Assembly: GCF_963676735.1 (NCBI RefSeq)
Contig: NZ_OY781464.1
Span: 2,389,001-2,453,000 of the forward strand
Direction: 5' to 3'
Source: an uncultured Draconibacterium sp.
GTDB taxonomy: Bacteria; Bacteroidota; Bacteroidia; Bacteroidales; Prolixibacteraceae
Length of the DNA stretch: 64,000 nt
Shown: piece after piece, positions 1-8,626 of the stretch
How positions within the stretch are numbered: the first letter of the stretch is position 1
Layout: the number at the start of each line of letters is the position of its first letter
The notes under the pieces: model-generated
Databases searched by the model: none
Told to the model about the DNA's origin: nothing
The model's input: only the letters and a program-made list of their open reading frames with translations
Program-made: the position numbers and the translations under genes

Positions 1-2201
1 TGCAGGATGCCGGTTTATCTGTAGACCAGGCCGCCGAAATAGCCCGGCAAAAAGGTGCTACTGAACAACAAATTCGCGATTTCGAGAACAGGATAAACGA
101 CGGCAATACCTCCGGCGCCGAACAAATTATCAGCGACCCGGTGGAAGAAGCCAACGAAATGGTGGAGGACCAGCAGGATGTGGAGAAATCTACCCGTCAG
201 GCCGGTTTCGACACCCGCGGAAGAATATTTGGGTCCTATTTGTTCAACAGTAAGAACCTGACTTTTGAACCCTCCACAGCGATACAAACGCCAAAGACCT
301 ACGAAATTGGCATTGGCGATCAGCTGCTGATTAATATTTGGGGAAATTCGCAAAATAATTACCAGCTGACGGTAAATCAAAATGGACAGATTTTAATACC
401 TGATGTGGGGCCTTTATACATTGCAGGCATGTCGTTTGAAACCGCCAATAGCCGCATTAAACAACGTTTAACTGAAATTTATTCCGACATGGGGGGCAAC
501 AATCCCGGAACCTTTGCCCAGGTAAACATGGGGCAATTACGTTCTATTCAGGTAAATCTGGTGGGCGAGGTAACTACTCCCGGCACCTATACCCTGCCCG
601 TTACCGCCAGTGTTTTTAATGCCCTTTACCTGTCGGGTGGCCCCAACAACATCGGATCTTTTCGAAATATAAAAGTAATACGCGATAATAAAACCTTAAA
701 AACCATCGACATTTATAATTTTTTGGTGGATGCCGATCCTTCGGATAATATTAGCCTAAAAGATAACGACATCCTGTTTATTCCTCCGGCGGAAAAGCGC
801 GTTGAAGTAGAAGGCGAATTTCGGAGAACCGGCATTTTTGAAATGAAAGAAAACGAGATGCTGGATGTGCTGGTACGTTTTGCCGGTGGCTTTACCGAAA
901 ATGCTTACCTGCAGCAAATGCAAATCCATAGAAAAACACAGCAGGGACAGCAAATTGTGGATGTTACTTTTAACCGGATTGGCACTACACCACTGGTAAA
1001 TGGCGATGTAATTTCCAACACCCGGATTCTGGAATCTTTTGAAAATCGCGTGAGTATTTCCGGTGCCGTTTATCGTCCGGGAGAATACGAATGGATTCCC
1101 GGAATGACTTTAGCCGACCTGGTAAATAAAGCCGATGGCCTCTCTCCCGACGTGTATAAAAACAGGGGATTAATCACGCGTTTCAATCCCGATCTCACCA
1201 CCCTGACTATACCTTTTGCCGTAGACCAGCTGGCCAACGGAAGTCTAAATATTCCCCTTCAGCAGGAAGATATTGTTACCATTAAATCGCATTTTTCCAT
1301 GGGTGAACAAGCCAGCATTAGCATCAGCGGCGAAGTAATGAACCCGGGACAACTTCCCTGGTCGGAAAACACCACCTTAAGCGATGTACTGTTTATGGCC
1401 GGTGGTTATACCGAAGCTGCGGATAGTTCTTTTATCGAGATCTCCCGTCGCTTATCCTACAGCGAAGCCTCACAAATCAGCGACTCGCTGGTTCATATTT
1501 TTAACATAAAACACTCCCGCGGACTAAAAATCGATGGTGACCAGCCTTTTTACCTCGAACCCTACGACCGCATTTCGGTAAAACGAGCACCGGGCTACCG
1601 CGAACAGGCATCGGCCACCATTACCGGCGAAGTGGTTTATGCGGGCAACTATGCCCTGCGCAACAAAAACCAGCGTATTTCCGACCTGGTAGCACTGGCT
1701 AAAGGAATTACACCACAGGCTTTTCTGGATGGTGCCACACTGCGTCGCACCACCCCCGAACTGGGTACGGAGAATATCGCCATCGACCTGCGAACCATTT
1801 TAAAACAACCCGGCGGAGAAAACGACCTGCTGTTACGTAATGGCGATATCCTTTCAATACCGGAGTTTATGCAAACAGTAAAGATATCGGGCAAAGTGCT
1901 CAATCCGTATTCGGTAACCTTCGAACCGGGTCAGAATGCTAAATTCTACATCAACCAAACCGGTGGGTTTGCCGATCGTGCTTATAAACGGAAGGTATAT
2001 GTGCAGTATCCCAATGGCTATGCTGCACCTACCAAAAGCTTTTTAGGCATAAAATCCTATCCGGAAGTTACCGCAGGCAGTCAGGTTATCGTACCTGAAA
2101 AACCGGTAAAAGAACGCAATACGGGAGAATGGATTGCCATCGTTAGTGTATTGTCATCACTGGCTTTATCGGCTGCCACCATTATTAACTTAACCAATTA
2201 A
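1..2201 (+). CDS. SLBB-domain polysaccharide export protein (5' end missing)
   Basis: Outer-membrane/periplasmic exporter of the Wza type that would carry the polysaccharide out of the cell. The frame is open from base 3, so the true start lies left of the window and the GTG at 141 is only an internal codon. The visible part has a polysaccharide-export domain (motif GDQLLINIWG) and then about five SLBB repeats, each recognisable by a core such as VSISGAVYRPGEY, ISISGEVMNPGQLPW or ATITGEVVYAGNY. It ends with a hydrophobic segment (IVSVLSSLALSAATIINL) that may anchor the C-terminus. Proteins with many SLBB repeats are typical of Bacteroidota polysaccharide loci. A wzz-like gene follows 116 bp downstream. 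Family is clear; the exact substrate is inferred from the locus. Confidence 0.93.
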   Translation, partial: QDAGLSVDQAAEIARQKGATEQQIRDFENRINDGNTSGAEQIISDPVEEANEMVEDQQDVEKSTRQAGFDTRGRIFGSYLFNSKNLTFEPSTAIQTPKTYEIGIGDQLLINIWGNSQNNYQLTVNQNGQILIPDVGPLYIAGMSFETANSRIKQRLTEIYSDMGGNNPGTFAQVNMGQLRSIQVNLVGEVTTPGTYTLPVTASVFNALYLSGGPNNIGSFRNIKVIRDNKTLKTIDIYNFLVDADPSDNISLKDNDILFIPPAEKRVEVEGEFRRTGIFEMKENEMLDVLVRFAGGFTENAYLQQMQIHRKTQQGQQIVDVTFNRIGTTPLVNGDVISNTRILESFENRVSISGAVYRPGEYEWIPGMTLADLVNKADGLSPDVYKNRGLITRFNPDLTTLTIPFAVDQLANGSLNIPLQQEDIVTIKSHFSMGEQASISISGEVMNPGQLPWSENTTLSDVLFMAGGYTEAADSSFIEISRRLSYSEASQISDSLVHIFNIKHSRGLKIDGDQPFYLEPYDRISVKRAPGYREQASATITGEVVYAGNYALRNKNQRISDLVALAKGITPQAFLDGATLRRTTPELGTENIAIDLRTILKQPGGENDLLLRNGDILSIPEFMQTVKISGKVLNPYSVTFEPGQNAKFYINQTGGFADRAYKRKVYVQYPNGYAAPTKSFLGIKSYPEVTAGSQVIVPEKPVKERNTGEWIAIVSVLSSLALSAATIINLTN

Positions 2202-2317
2202 GCGGAAAAGTAGCGTCCTTACCTGGCAAGTTCAGCAGCACCTTAAATTCAGCACACCAACAGCCCAAACAAGCAAAACTTTACACCACATTAGCAGCAA
2301 TTCAAAAAACAAAAAAA

Positions 2318-3439
2318 ATGACCGACGAGCTAAAAAATAATACTACTGTTGCCGACGATGAGATTGACCTGATAGCACTGGCCAAAACCTTGTGGAACAA
2401 ACGCCGGTTTATTCTAATAACAGTAGGCATATTCTTTTGTATTGGCATTGCGGTAGCTTTGCTCACACCTAAAGAATATACCGCCTCCAGCACTATGGTG
2501 CCACAGGTGAGCGACGGGTCCTCCAAACTGGGCAATCTTTCTTCGCTGGCAGCGATGGCCGGTTTTAACCTCGATGTAGGGAAAGGCACTACCGAACTAT
2601 CGCCCTTTGTTTACCCGCAAATTGTACAAAGTGTGCCTTTTCAACTGGAATTGATGAACACGCCATTCAGCTTTCAAGGGCACAAACAGCCCCTTTCCAT
2701 TTACAGCTATTTTACCGAATACCATAAACCCGGTTTTCTGGCTACGGTAAAAAAATACACCATCGGACTGCCTTTTGCAGTGTTGGGAGCTTTAAAAAGT
2801 GATCCTCCCTCAACGAACACAGCTGAAGTTAAGGATGCCAATGCCCCCATTGCCCTTAGCCGTGAGCAGGAGGAAATCCGAAAAATGTTATCCGAGAATG
2901 TGGCGCTGGAAACCAACGACAAGGAAGGTTATATTACACTGCGCGTGAACTCCTTTGATCCGCGCCTGGCCGCACAGGTGGCACAAAAAGCACAACAGTT
3001 GCTGCAACAGTACATTACCACCCTTAAAATTGAGAAAGCCAGTGCCCAGCTTGAATTTATTGAAGAGCGCTATACCGACAATAAACAGGAGTTTGAAGCC
3101 GCACAGGCAGCATTGGCAGAATTTCGCGACAGGAACAAAAATGTAAGCTCGGCCCGCGCACGTACCCAGGAAGAGCGACTGCAAAGCGATTACCAGCTGG
3201 CCTTTAATGTGTACTCCGAGCTGGCGCAGCAACTGGAACAAGCCCGAATAAAAGTAAAAGAAGACACCCCTGTTTTTTCCATACTTAAACCGGTTACCGT
3301 ACCGCTTGAAGACAATGGCAGCGGCCTGATGACCCTCGTAATATGGACCTTCATGGGAGCAGTAGTTGCCATAGCCTGGGTATTTGGCAAAGCGTTTTTA
3401 GGTACCATTAAGGAAAAATGGAACGAAGAGCAAGCCTGA
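2318..3439 (+). CDS. Wzz-type chain-length determinant protein
   Basis: Inner-membrane polysaccharide co-polymerase expected to set chain length for Wzy. It has 373 residues: a short cytosolic N-terminus (IDLIALAKTLWNKRRF), a first membrane helix near residues 30-50 (ILITVGIFFCIGIAVALL), a large periplasmic part with a predicted coiled coil (roughly 225-300, rich in E, Q, A), and a second helix near 335-360 (MTLVIWTFMGAVVAIAWVFG). No Walker motifs or tyrosine cluster follow, so this is a Wzz protein and not a Wzc-type kinase. The ATG follows an A-rich stretch without a Shine-Dalgarno, usual for this phylum. It is probably co-transcribed with the SLBB gene upstream. Confidence 0.92.
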   Translation: MTDELKNNTTVADDEIDLIALAKTLWNKRRFILITVGIFFCIGIAVALLTPKEYTASSTMVPQVSDGSSKLGNLSSLAAMAGFNLDVGKGTTELSPFVYPQIVQSVPFQLELMNTPFSFQGHKQPLSIYSYFTEYHKPGFLATVKKYTIGLPFAVLGALKSDPPSTNTAEVKDANAPIALSREQEEIRKMLSENVALETNDKEGYITLRVNSFDPRLAAQVAQKAQQLLQQYITTLKIEKASAQLEFIEERYTDNKQEFEAAQAALAEFRDRNKNVSSARARTQEERLQSDYQLAFNVYSELAQQLEQARIKVKEDTPVFSILKPVTVPLEDNGSGLMTLVIWTFMGAVVAIAWVFGKAFLGTIKEKWNEEQA

Positions 3440-3529
3440 TGGCCACATGAGTTAAAAAGAAACAGTAAAAAAACAAGATTGCTTCACTTCGCCTTACCAA
3501 AAAGCTGAAAAATATTGCTGACAACAGCT

Positions 3530-3613
3530 GGTGCGGATTTGTAATCCGTACCTTAGCCCAAAGACTGAAAAATAGTGCAGAATGACACACCGATTACAAA
3601 TCGGCACGAGCGG
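3530..3613. repeat. Modular palindromic repeat, type A copy 1
   Basis: Left arm GCGGATTTGTAATCCGTA, a middle with ...GACTGAAAAATAGTGCAGAATGACAC, and right arm CCGATTACAAATCGG. Each arm is itself a near-palindrome and the two arms are inverted relative to each other. Similar copies start at 3786, 4232, 5474, 6782, 8298 and 10213. The 3440-3529 stretch before it shows no gene. Confidence 0.85.
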
Positions 3614-3663
3614 AGGCAATGCAGCTATCAGCACCTAATCCTCCGTCGGTTTAACAACCGCCA

Positions 3664-3778
3664 CCTCCTTTAAAAAAGGAGGACGATTCGTGCTATCCGG
3701 AACCTATACAATAATTCGTGGAATTCGTGGAATTCGTGGATAAAAAACAAACAAGCAATTTAACAGTTTATCAATTTA
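3664..3778. repeat. Hairpin plus segment shared with the flank of the RAYT element
   Basis: A hairpin (CCTCCTTT/AAGGAGG) is followed by a sequence that recurs at 42031-42114, just outside the decayed transposase element. Both contain GGACGATTCGTGCTA, three ATTCGTG-type repeats and GGATAAAAAACAAACAAGC. No coding sequence is seen here. Confidence 0.7.
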
Positions 3779-3785
3779 CTCCGTA

Positions 3786-3870
3786 GGTGCGGATTTGTAA
3801 TCCGTACCTTAGCCAAAAGACTGAAAAATAGTGCAGAATGACACAGCGATTACAAATCGGCGCCAGCGGG
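3786..3870. repeat. Modular palindromic repeat, type A copy 2
   Basis: Same architecture as the copy at 3530: inverted arms carrying GGATTTGTAATCC and CGATTACAAATCG, ending CGCCAGCGGGG. It runs directly into the larger duplicated block starting at 3861. Confidence 0.85.
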
Positions 3871-4317
3871 GCTGACAACAATGGCACAAACTGTCCCGCA
3901 TTTTAATCGGGAGCTTGCAAATCTGCGCCAGCGAAGGGAGCAAAATTTTAGAGTAGTTAAATTAATATCTATACATATGCAGTTGCAGGCTGGTTGTTTT
4001 ATTCTCGCTTCGCTGCGACCTCCTTTTTTTCTACAGCAAAAAAAAGGAGGAAAAAAATGCCGCCGCTGACATGAAAATTGCTAAAATTTAATAAACTCCA
4101 CTAAAAGAAAAGAACTCCACTGACACTCGTTTCTCTCGGTCAGTGTCAAACAGCTTTTCTTTTTTAACGTTACGTTTTTCAAATTTCTTAACGCATTTTC
4201 ATGTAGGCGGTTGAGGCGGGCTGCCTCCGTTGGTGCGGATTTGTAATCCGTACCTCAGCCAAAAGACTGAAAAATAGTGCAGAATGACACAGCGATTACA
4301 AATCGGCGCCAGCGGGG
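3861..4317. repeat. 457-bp direct repeat, copy 1 (partner 7927-8383)
   Basis: This block and 7927-8383 are near-identical, with a constant offset of 4066 bp and only a few substitutions. Inside are nested inverted repeats: arms 4069-4084 and 4188-4204 (ACATGAAAATTGCTAA against its near complement), then 4103-4112 and 4154-4163 (AAAAGAAAAG/CTTTTCTTTT), then 4121-4127 and 4142-4148 (TGACACT/AGTGTCA). The block ends with a type A palindromic repeat (4232-4317). The short open frame at 3881-4069 is part of the repeat and is not called as a gene. Confidence 0.88.
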
Positions 4318-4342
4318 TGAAAGATTAATCACCAAAATTGCT

Positions 4343-4350
4343 TATATTTG
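4343..4350 (+). promoter_or_regulatory. TAnnTTTG -7 box next to the nucleotidyltransferase start
   Basis: TATATTTG matches the Bacteroidota -7 consensus TAnnTTTG. The ATG follows only 6 bases later, so the transcript would be leaderless or nearly so. No clear -33 TTTG is visible. Confidence 0.5.
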
Positions 4351-4356
4351 ATTTTA

Positions 4357-4680
4357 ATGGATTATAATACTTACATACCTATTATTGTTGAAGAACTAAA
4401 AAAAACATCACCTGAAAAAGTTATCCTTTTTGGCTCATATGCCTATGGTACACCAACTCCCGATAGCGATATCGATCTCCTGGTTATTAAAGACCTTAAA
4501 GAAAATGAAATTCGAAAATACAGGCTTCAATTAAAAAAAGCACTTTGGGAAAAACTAAAGGTATTCAACTTCCCGTTCGATCTGATTGTTGACAGTGAAA
4601 CAAGGATAAAAAAACGCATTGCCATGGGCGATCTTTTTTATAAGGAAATTTACACAAAAGGTAAAGTAATTTATGCCTAA
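4357..4680 (+). CDS. MNT-type nucleotidyltransferase, antitoxin of an MNT/HEPN pair
   Basis: Small (107-residue) minimal nucleotidyltransferase. The active-site signature GSYAYGTPTPDSDIDLLVI fits the GSX10DXD pattern of MntA-like enzymes. In characterised MntA/HepT systems such proteins neutralise the HEPN RNase by adding AMP to it; that role is inferred here. I chose the ATG at 4357 because the earlier in-frame TTG (4348) lies inside the -7 box. It overlaps the HEPN gene by 8 bp, indicating translational coupling. The pair lies between two palindromic repeat clusters, fitting an accessory module. Confidence 0.85.
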   Translation: MDYNTYIPIIVEELKKTSPEKVILFGSYAYGTPTPDSDIDLLVIKDLKENEIRKYRLQLKKALWEKLKVFNFPFDLIVDSETRIKKRIAMGDLFYKEIYTKGKVIYA

Positions 4681-5059
4681 CACAACCTATGCATTAGAAT
4701 GGCTACGATTTGCCAGGAAGAATCTGGAAACAGCCAAGCTTCTGATACGCGAGCACCACTATACTGATAGCATTGCCATTGAAATACAACAAGCAATAGA
4801 AAAAACTTTAAAAGCCGTATATGCCTACCTGGGCATTGCCATACCTAGAACACATGAATTAATGATCTTGTTTAATTTTACAGAAGAAAAAACAGATCTT
4901 AGCCATTTCGACAAAGATGATATTTTAGCCATTAGCGACTATTACGAAACCGATAGGTATCCCGGGCCAAGATACGCGCAACCCGAAAGAAAAGAAGTGG
5001 AACATTATTTTACTGTTGCCGAAAAGTTATTTAAAGCTATTAACGATTTTATTAAGTAA
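4673..5059 (+). CDS. HEPN-domain protein, probable toxin partner
   Basis: 128 residues, all-helical HEPN fold: the helix WLRFARKNLETAKLLIRE, the conserved IEIQQAIEKTLKAVYAYLG core, then PRTHEL and a late DRYPGPRY segment. This matches the HEPN subfamily commonly encoded next to minimal nucleotidyltransferases. The classic RX4-6H RNase motif is not obvious, so nuclease activity is uncertain. It could act as a toxin or as a nucleotide-binding partner. Translation probably couples to the upstream gene through the 8-bp overlap. Confidence 0.82.
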   Translation: MPNTTYALEWLRFARKNLETAKLLIREHHYTDSIAIEIQQAIEKTLKAVYAYLGIAIPRTHELMILFNFTEEKTDLSHFDKDDILAISDYYETDRYPGPRYAQPERKEVEHYFTVAEKLFKAINDFIK

Positions 5060-5113
5060 TTCAAAACCCGGTTCTCGAAACCATACTACCAAACATAAAC
5101 TGGAGTTAGCGCC

Positions 5114-5560
5114 GCTGGCGCACATTTGTAATGTGTGCCTCAGGCTGAAAGGCTGAAAAAACAACTGGATTACAATAAGCAGCCAGGAACCAATTCATAA
5201 AACCTTTTGTTTTGGCTAAAGAAGGCACGGATTGCAAATCCGCGCCAGCGGCGAGCGGGAGAATCTCAGAAAATAAGGAAAATTCCAGAAGTTGCTATAA
5301 GAGCTTGTTCAGACTGTAAACTAAACCACTATGCACTGGAAGTACATCGATTTAAAATTGAATGAAATTCAAAAGAAAATAACAAAGACATGAGTAATGA
5401 GTACCGCGTAGTGAGATTAGCCAAAGCTTCATCTTTTTCTCCATACTCATATCTCTATACTATTAATCACCGTAAGTGCCAATTTGCAATCCCTACCTTA
5501 GCCAAAAGGCTGAAAAATAGTGCAGAATGACACACCGATTACAAATCGGCGCGAGCGGGG
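5114..5560. repeat. 447-bp direct repeat, copy 1 (partner 6423-6869), left of cysQ
   Basis: Starts with a type B palindromic repeat (5114-5250: GCTGGCGCACATTTGTAATG ... GGATTGCAAATCCGCGCC), continues with about 220 bp of unique-looking non-coding DNA, and ends with a type A repeat (5474-5560). The same succession at 6423-6869 is nearly identical, so cysQ sits between two direct copies. No gene is seen inside. Confidence 0.88.
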
Positions 5561-5593
5561 TGAATAGCACAAAATTATTAAACAACAAGCATA

Positions 5594-6379
5594 ATGATTA
5601 ACACCGCACTAAAAGCCGCCATACAAGCCGGCGAAGAAATCATTAAAATCTACAACGATCCGAATTCCGATTTCTCGGTTGAAAAGAAGGCCGATAACTC
5701 GCCACTGACCATTGCCGACAAAGCCAGTCATAAGGTAATTGAAGCCGCTTTAATCAATACCGGCATCCCCATTCTTAGCGAAGAGGGAAAAACCATTGAC
5801 TATGCCGAACGAAAAAGCTGGGATACCTTCTGGCTCATCGACCCGCTGGACGGCACCAAAGAGTTTATCAAAAAAAACGGGGAGTTTACCGTAAACATTG
5901 CACTTGTTACAAAGGGCAAACCCGTAATGGGTATTATTTACGTTCCGGTAAGCCGGACACTCTATTTTGGATCGGAAGAAGAAGGTGCCTGGAAAATGGA
6001 GCAAGCTGATCAGGCATGCCGCCTGGAAACCTTAAAAAGTAAGGGCCAAAAGCTGCCCGCTCCGTCTGCAACAGCTGCCTTTAAGATTGTAGGCAGCCGC
6101 TCGCATATGAGCGCAGAAACCGAAGCCTATATTAAGCAATTAAAAAAAGCGCATTCGCACATCGAAATTGTATCAAAAGGAAGTTCCCTAAAGATATGTA
6201 TGGTAGCAGAAGGTGTCGCCAACGAATACCCGCGTTTTGGCCCCACCATGGAATGGGACACCGCCGCCGGCCACGCCATTGCAAATGCCGCGGGTAAAAA
6301 ACTGTGGTTAACCGACCTTAGCGGAGAACTGCAATACAACAAGGAAAACCTCTTAAACCCGTATTTTATTGTAAAGTAA
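5594..6379 (+). CDS. cysQ: 3'(2'),5'-bisphosphate nucleotidase CysQ
   Basis: Hydrolyses PAP (adenosine 3',5'-bisphosphate), the by-product of PAPS-dependent sulfation, to AMP. 261 residues, the usual CysQ length. The lithium-sensitive phosphatase metal site is clear: LSEEGK near residue 60, WLIDPLDGTKEF near residue 82 and EWDTAAGHAI near residue 220. It is one of two sulfate-activation genes in this repeat-rich area (cysC lies 2.7 kb downstream). A PAPS-dependent sulfotransferase is encoded at 19725, so the three proteins plausibly work together. cysD, cysN and a sulfate transporter, often neighbours in this phylum, are not in the window. Confidence 0.95.
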   Translation: MINTALKAAIQAGEEIIKIYNDPNSDFSVEKKADNSPLTIADKASHKVIEAALINTGIPILSEEGKTIDYAERKSWDTFWLIDPLDGTKEFIKKNGEFTVNIALVTKGKPVMGIIYVPVSRTLYFGSEEEGAWKMEQADQACRLETLKSKGQKLPAPSATAAFKIVGSRSHMSAETEAYIKQLKKAHSHIEIVSKGSSLKICMVAEGVANEYPRFGPTMEWDTAAGHAIANAAGKKLWLTDLSGELQYNKENLLNPYFIVK

Positions 6380-6422
6380 GCGAGTCGGGCATTCGATCGG
6401 CAATGGCACAACTTGTCCCACT

Positions 6423-6869
6423 GCTGGCGCACATTTGTAATGTGTGCCTCAGGCTGAAAGGCTGAAAAAACAACTGGATTACAATAAGCAGCCAGGGACC
6501 AATTCATAAAACCTTTTGTTTTGACTAAACAAGGCACCGATTGCAAATCCGCGCCAGCGGCGAGCGGGAGAATCTCAGAAAATAAGGAAAATTCCAGAAG
6601 TTGCTATAAGAGCTTGTTCAGACTGTAAACTAAACCACTATGCACTGGAAGTACATCGATTTAAAATTTAATGAAATTCAAAAGAAAATAACAAAGACAT
6701 GAGTAATGAGTACCGCGTAGTGAGATTAGCCAAAGCTTCATCTTTTTCTCCATACTCATATCTCTATACTATTAATCACCGTAGGTGCCAATTTGTAATC
6801 CCTACCTTAGCCAAAAGACTGAAAAATAGTGCAGAATGACACACCGATTGCAAATCCGCGCCAGCGGGG
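6423..6869. repeat. 447-bp direct repeat, copy 2 (partner 5114-5560), right of cysQ
   Basis: Near-identical to 5114-5560, including the type B repeat (6423-6560) and the type A repeat (6782-6869). Differences are scattered single bases, for example in the AAGGCACCG/AAGGCACGG stretch. Confidence 0.88.
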
Positions 6870-6901
6870 GAAAAACAAAACCGACTTTATTGTTTTTTTC
6901 C

Positions 6902-6909
6902 TACTTTTG
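6902..6909 (+). promoter_or_regulatory. TAnnTTTG -7 box three bases before a start codon
   Basis: TACTTTTG fits TAnnTTTG and is followed by AAT and then the ATG at 6913. A transcript from here would be leaderless. No clear -33 element is seen. Confidence 0.45.
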
Positions 6910-6912
6910 AAT

Positions 6913-7215
6913 ATGCGTTTAAGCCAATTTCAAATAACAAGCATTAAAAGCCTGGCCAAAAAATATTTTGGACCAAACACCGCTGTTTCATTATTTGGCT
7001 CCAGAACCGACGACAGTAAAAAAGGTGGCGACATCGACTTATTCATAAAAAATAAAGACGAAAGCCTATTAACTCTTGAAAGAAAAATCCATTTCCTTGC
7101 TGAACTAAAAGCAAAAATTGGCGAGCAAAAAATTGATGTGGTTTTCGACAATGCGTATACGCGCCAAAAGAAAAATTTTTACCACTCCCTTACCCGTCAT
7201 AAAATTGAAATTTGA
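6913..7215 (+). CDS. Second MNT-type nucleotidyltransferase (MntA-like antitoxin)
   Basis: 100 residues beginning MRLSQFQITS. The catalytic signature is VSLFGSRTDDSKKGGDIDLF, that is GSX9DXD, one residue shorter between the elements than in the pair at 4357. A further acidic position is present in IDVVFDN. An upstream in-frame start at 6829 would place the first 28 codons in a palindromic repeat, so I use 6913. It probably blocks the HepT-like toxin encoded 26 bp downstream by AMP transfer, by analogy with MntA/HepT. Confidence 0.84.
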   Translation: MRLSQFQITSIKSLAKKYFGPNTAVSLFGSRTDDSKKGGDIDLFIKNKDESLLTLERKIHFLAELKAKIGEQKIDVVFDNAYTRQKKNFYHSLTRHKIEI

Positions 7216-7241
7216 TTCCACCGCAATAGCTCAAAAAGAAA

Positions 7242-7724
7242 ATGACAGCACCTGGCGATAATAAGGACAAATTACAAGAAGCCCTGCAACTATGCACCAT
7301 TCATAGTGAAAGGATGCTTTTTGCAGAAGAAAAATTGAAAAAGCACTTTCCCCTGAGTAAAGCGACCTATTTACAGCTACAACCCGAGGAGTTAAGTTTT
7401 TTCGACCAACTGATTTTTCGATTTTCAAAATTACAAGACAGTATGGGCAGTCGTTTATTCCCTGCTTTACTGCTTAACCTTGGCGAAAATGTAAAAGGAA
7501 TTCCCTTTATCGACCTGCTGAACAAACTCGAAGAATTAGAAATAATAAACAGTGCCGATGATTGGTTGTTACTTCGCGAAACCAGGAACATTGTTACCCA
7601 CGAGTACCCCTTTGTTACCGAAGAAGTAATACAAGGCTTAAACCTCTTACATAAACACACCGGGCTGTTATCGGACATTTGGAAACAAAGCAAAAACTAC
7701 ACTCACAAACGATTTAAACTATAA
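7242..7724 (+). CDS. HepT-like HEPN toxin
   Basis: 160 residues, helical. The segment RETRNIVTHEYP contains RNIVTHEY, a full match to the RX4HXY motif of HepT RNases, where R and H form the active site and the Y is the AMPylation target. The N-terminal half is a long helical region. It is encoded 26 bp after an MNT antitoxin gene, the expected order for this module. Toxicity is inferred. It belongs to a different HEPN subfamily from the protein at 4673, so the two pairs are not duplicates. Confidence 0.82.
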   Translation: MTAPGDNKDKLQEALQLCTIHSERMLFAEEKLKKHFPLSKATYLQLQPEELSFFDQLIFRFSKLQDSMGSRLFPALLLNLGENVKGIPFIDLLNKLEELEIINSADDWLLLRETRNIVTHEYPFVTEEVIQGLNLLHKHTGLLSDIWKQSKNYTHKRFKL

Positions 7725-7756
7725 AGAAGTATACCGAAAGGCATTCCCCCGTCCGT

Positions 7757-7936
7757 TGGTGCGGATTGGTAATCCGTACTTTAGCGCCGCTGGCGCACAT
7801 TTGTAATGTGTGCCAGCGGCTGAAAGGCTGAAAAAACAACTGGATTGCAATAAGCAGCCAGGAACCTATATATGTAATTCATAAAACCTTTTGTTTTGGC
7901 TAAAGAAGGCACGGATTGCAAATCCGCGCCAGCGGG
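7757..7936. repeat. Type A fragment fused to type B palindromic repeat
   Basis: Only the left arm of a type A repeat (7757-7784) is present, joined at TTAGCGCCGCTGGCGCACAT to a complete type B repeat (7788-7936). The junction shows that the repeat modules recombine or insert into one another. Confidence 0.8.
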
Positions 7937-8383
7937 GCTGACAACATTGGCACAAACTGTCCCGCATTTTAATCGGGAGCTTGCAAATCTGCGCCAGCGA
8001 AGGGAGCAAAATTTTAGAGTAGTTAAATTAATATCTATACATATGCAGTTGCAGGCTGGTTGTTTTATTCTCGCTTCGCTGCGACCTCCTTTTTTTCTAC
8101 AGCAAAAAAAAGGAGGAAAAAAATGCCGCCGCTTACATGAAAATTGCTAAAATTTAATAAACTCCACTAAAAGAAAAGAACTCCACTGACACTCGTTTCT
8201 CTCGGTCAGTGTCAAACAGCTTTTCTTTTTTAACGTTACGTTTTTCAAATTTCTTAACGCATTTTCATGTAGGCGATTGAGGCGGGCTGCCTCCGTTGGT
8301 GCGAATTTGCAATCCGTACCTTAGCCAAATGACTGAAAAATAGTGCAGAATGACACAGCGATTACAAATCGGCGCGAGCGGGG
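7927..8383. repeat. 457-bp direct repeat, copy 2 (partner 3861-4317)
   Basis: Nearly identical to 3861-4317, including the nested hairpins and a terminal type A repeat (8298-8383). The open frame at 7896-8150 lies in the repeat and is not a credible gene. Confidence 0.88.
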
Positions 8384-8613
8384 AAATAAGGTAATCGGGC
8401 ATAAGACCATTTACCCGGCTTGATAAAACAGACGGGCTTCGGTCTTACCGCCCTCGTGAAGTCTAGCATCAAACAATATTTTGAAATAAGAAATCTGTAT
8501 ACACAATGAACTGTAGTAGCGAAAGTCTGCGAGGAGCGACGCGGGGCGGCAGCCTTTCCCCCTCAGCACAGCGTATCAGTTGAAAACAATCATCATCATG
8601 AATAACAATAATA
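8384..8613. other. Non-coding spacer with degenerate repeat
   Basis: No gene seen. The words GTCTGCGAGGAG and GGCAGCCT...CCTCAGCA recur in degenerate form in the spacer before the DUF2061 gene (about 9785-9850), so this is probably another old dispersed repeat. A GGGCTTCGGTCTTACCGCCC hairpin-like stretch lies near 8434-8453. Confidence 0.5.
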
Positions 8614-8626
8614 TTTACCCTGTGAA

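Noticed and set aside
2318..3439. Wzc-type tyrosine kinase
   Set aside because: The protein ends after the second membrane helix and has no Walker motifs or tyrosine cluster.
3881..4069. Small open frame, with a longer version at 7896-8150
   Set aside because: Both lie in the 457-bp duplicated non-coding block and differ in their start, without codon bias or known similarity.
6829..6912. Longer N-terminus for the second nucleotidyltransferase
   Set aside because: The extra codons lie within a palindromic repeat and the -7 box; the ATG at 6913 starts the conserved domain.
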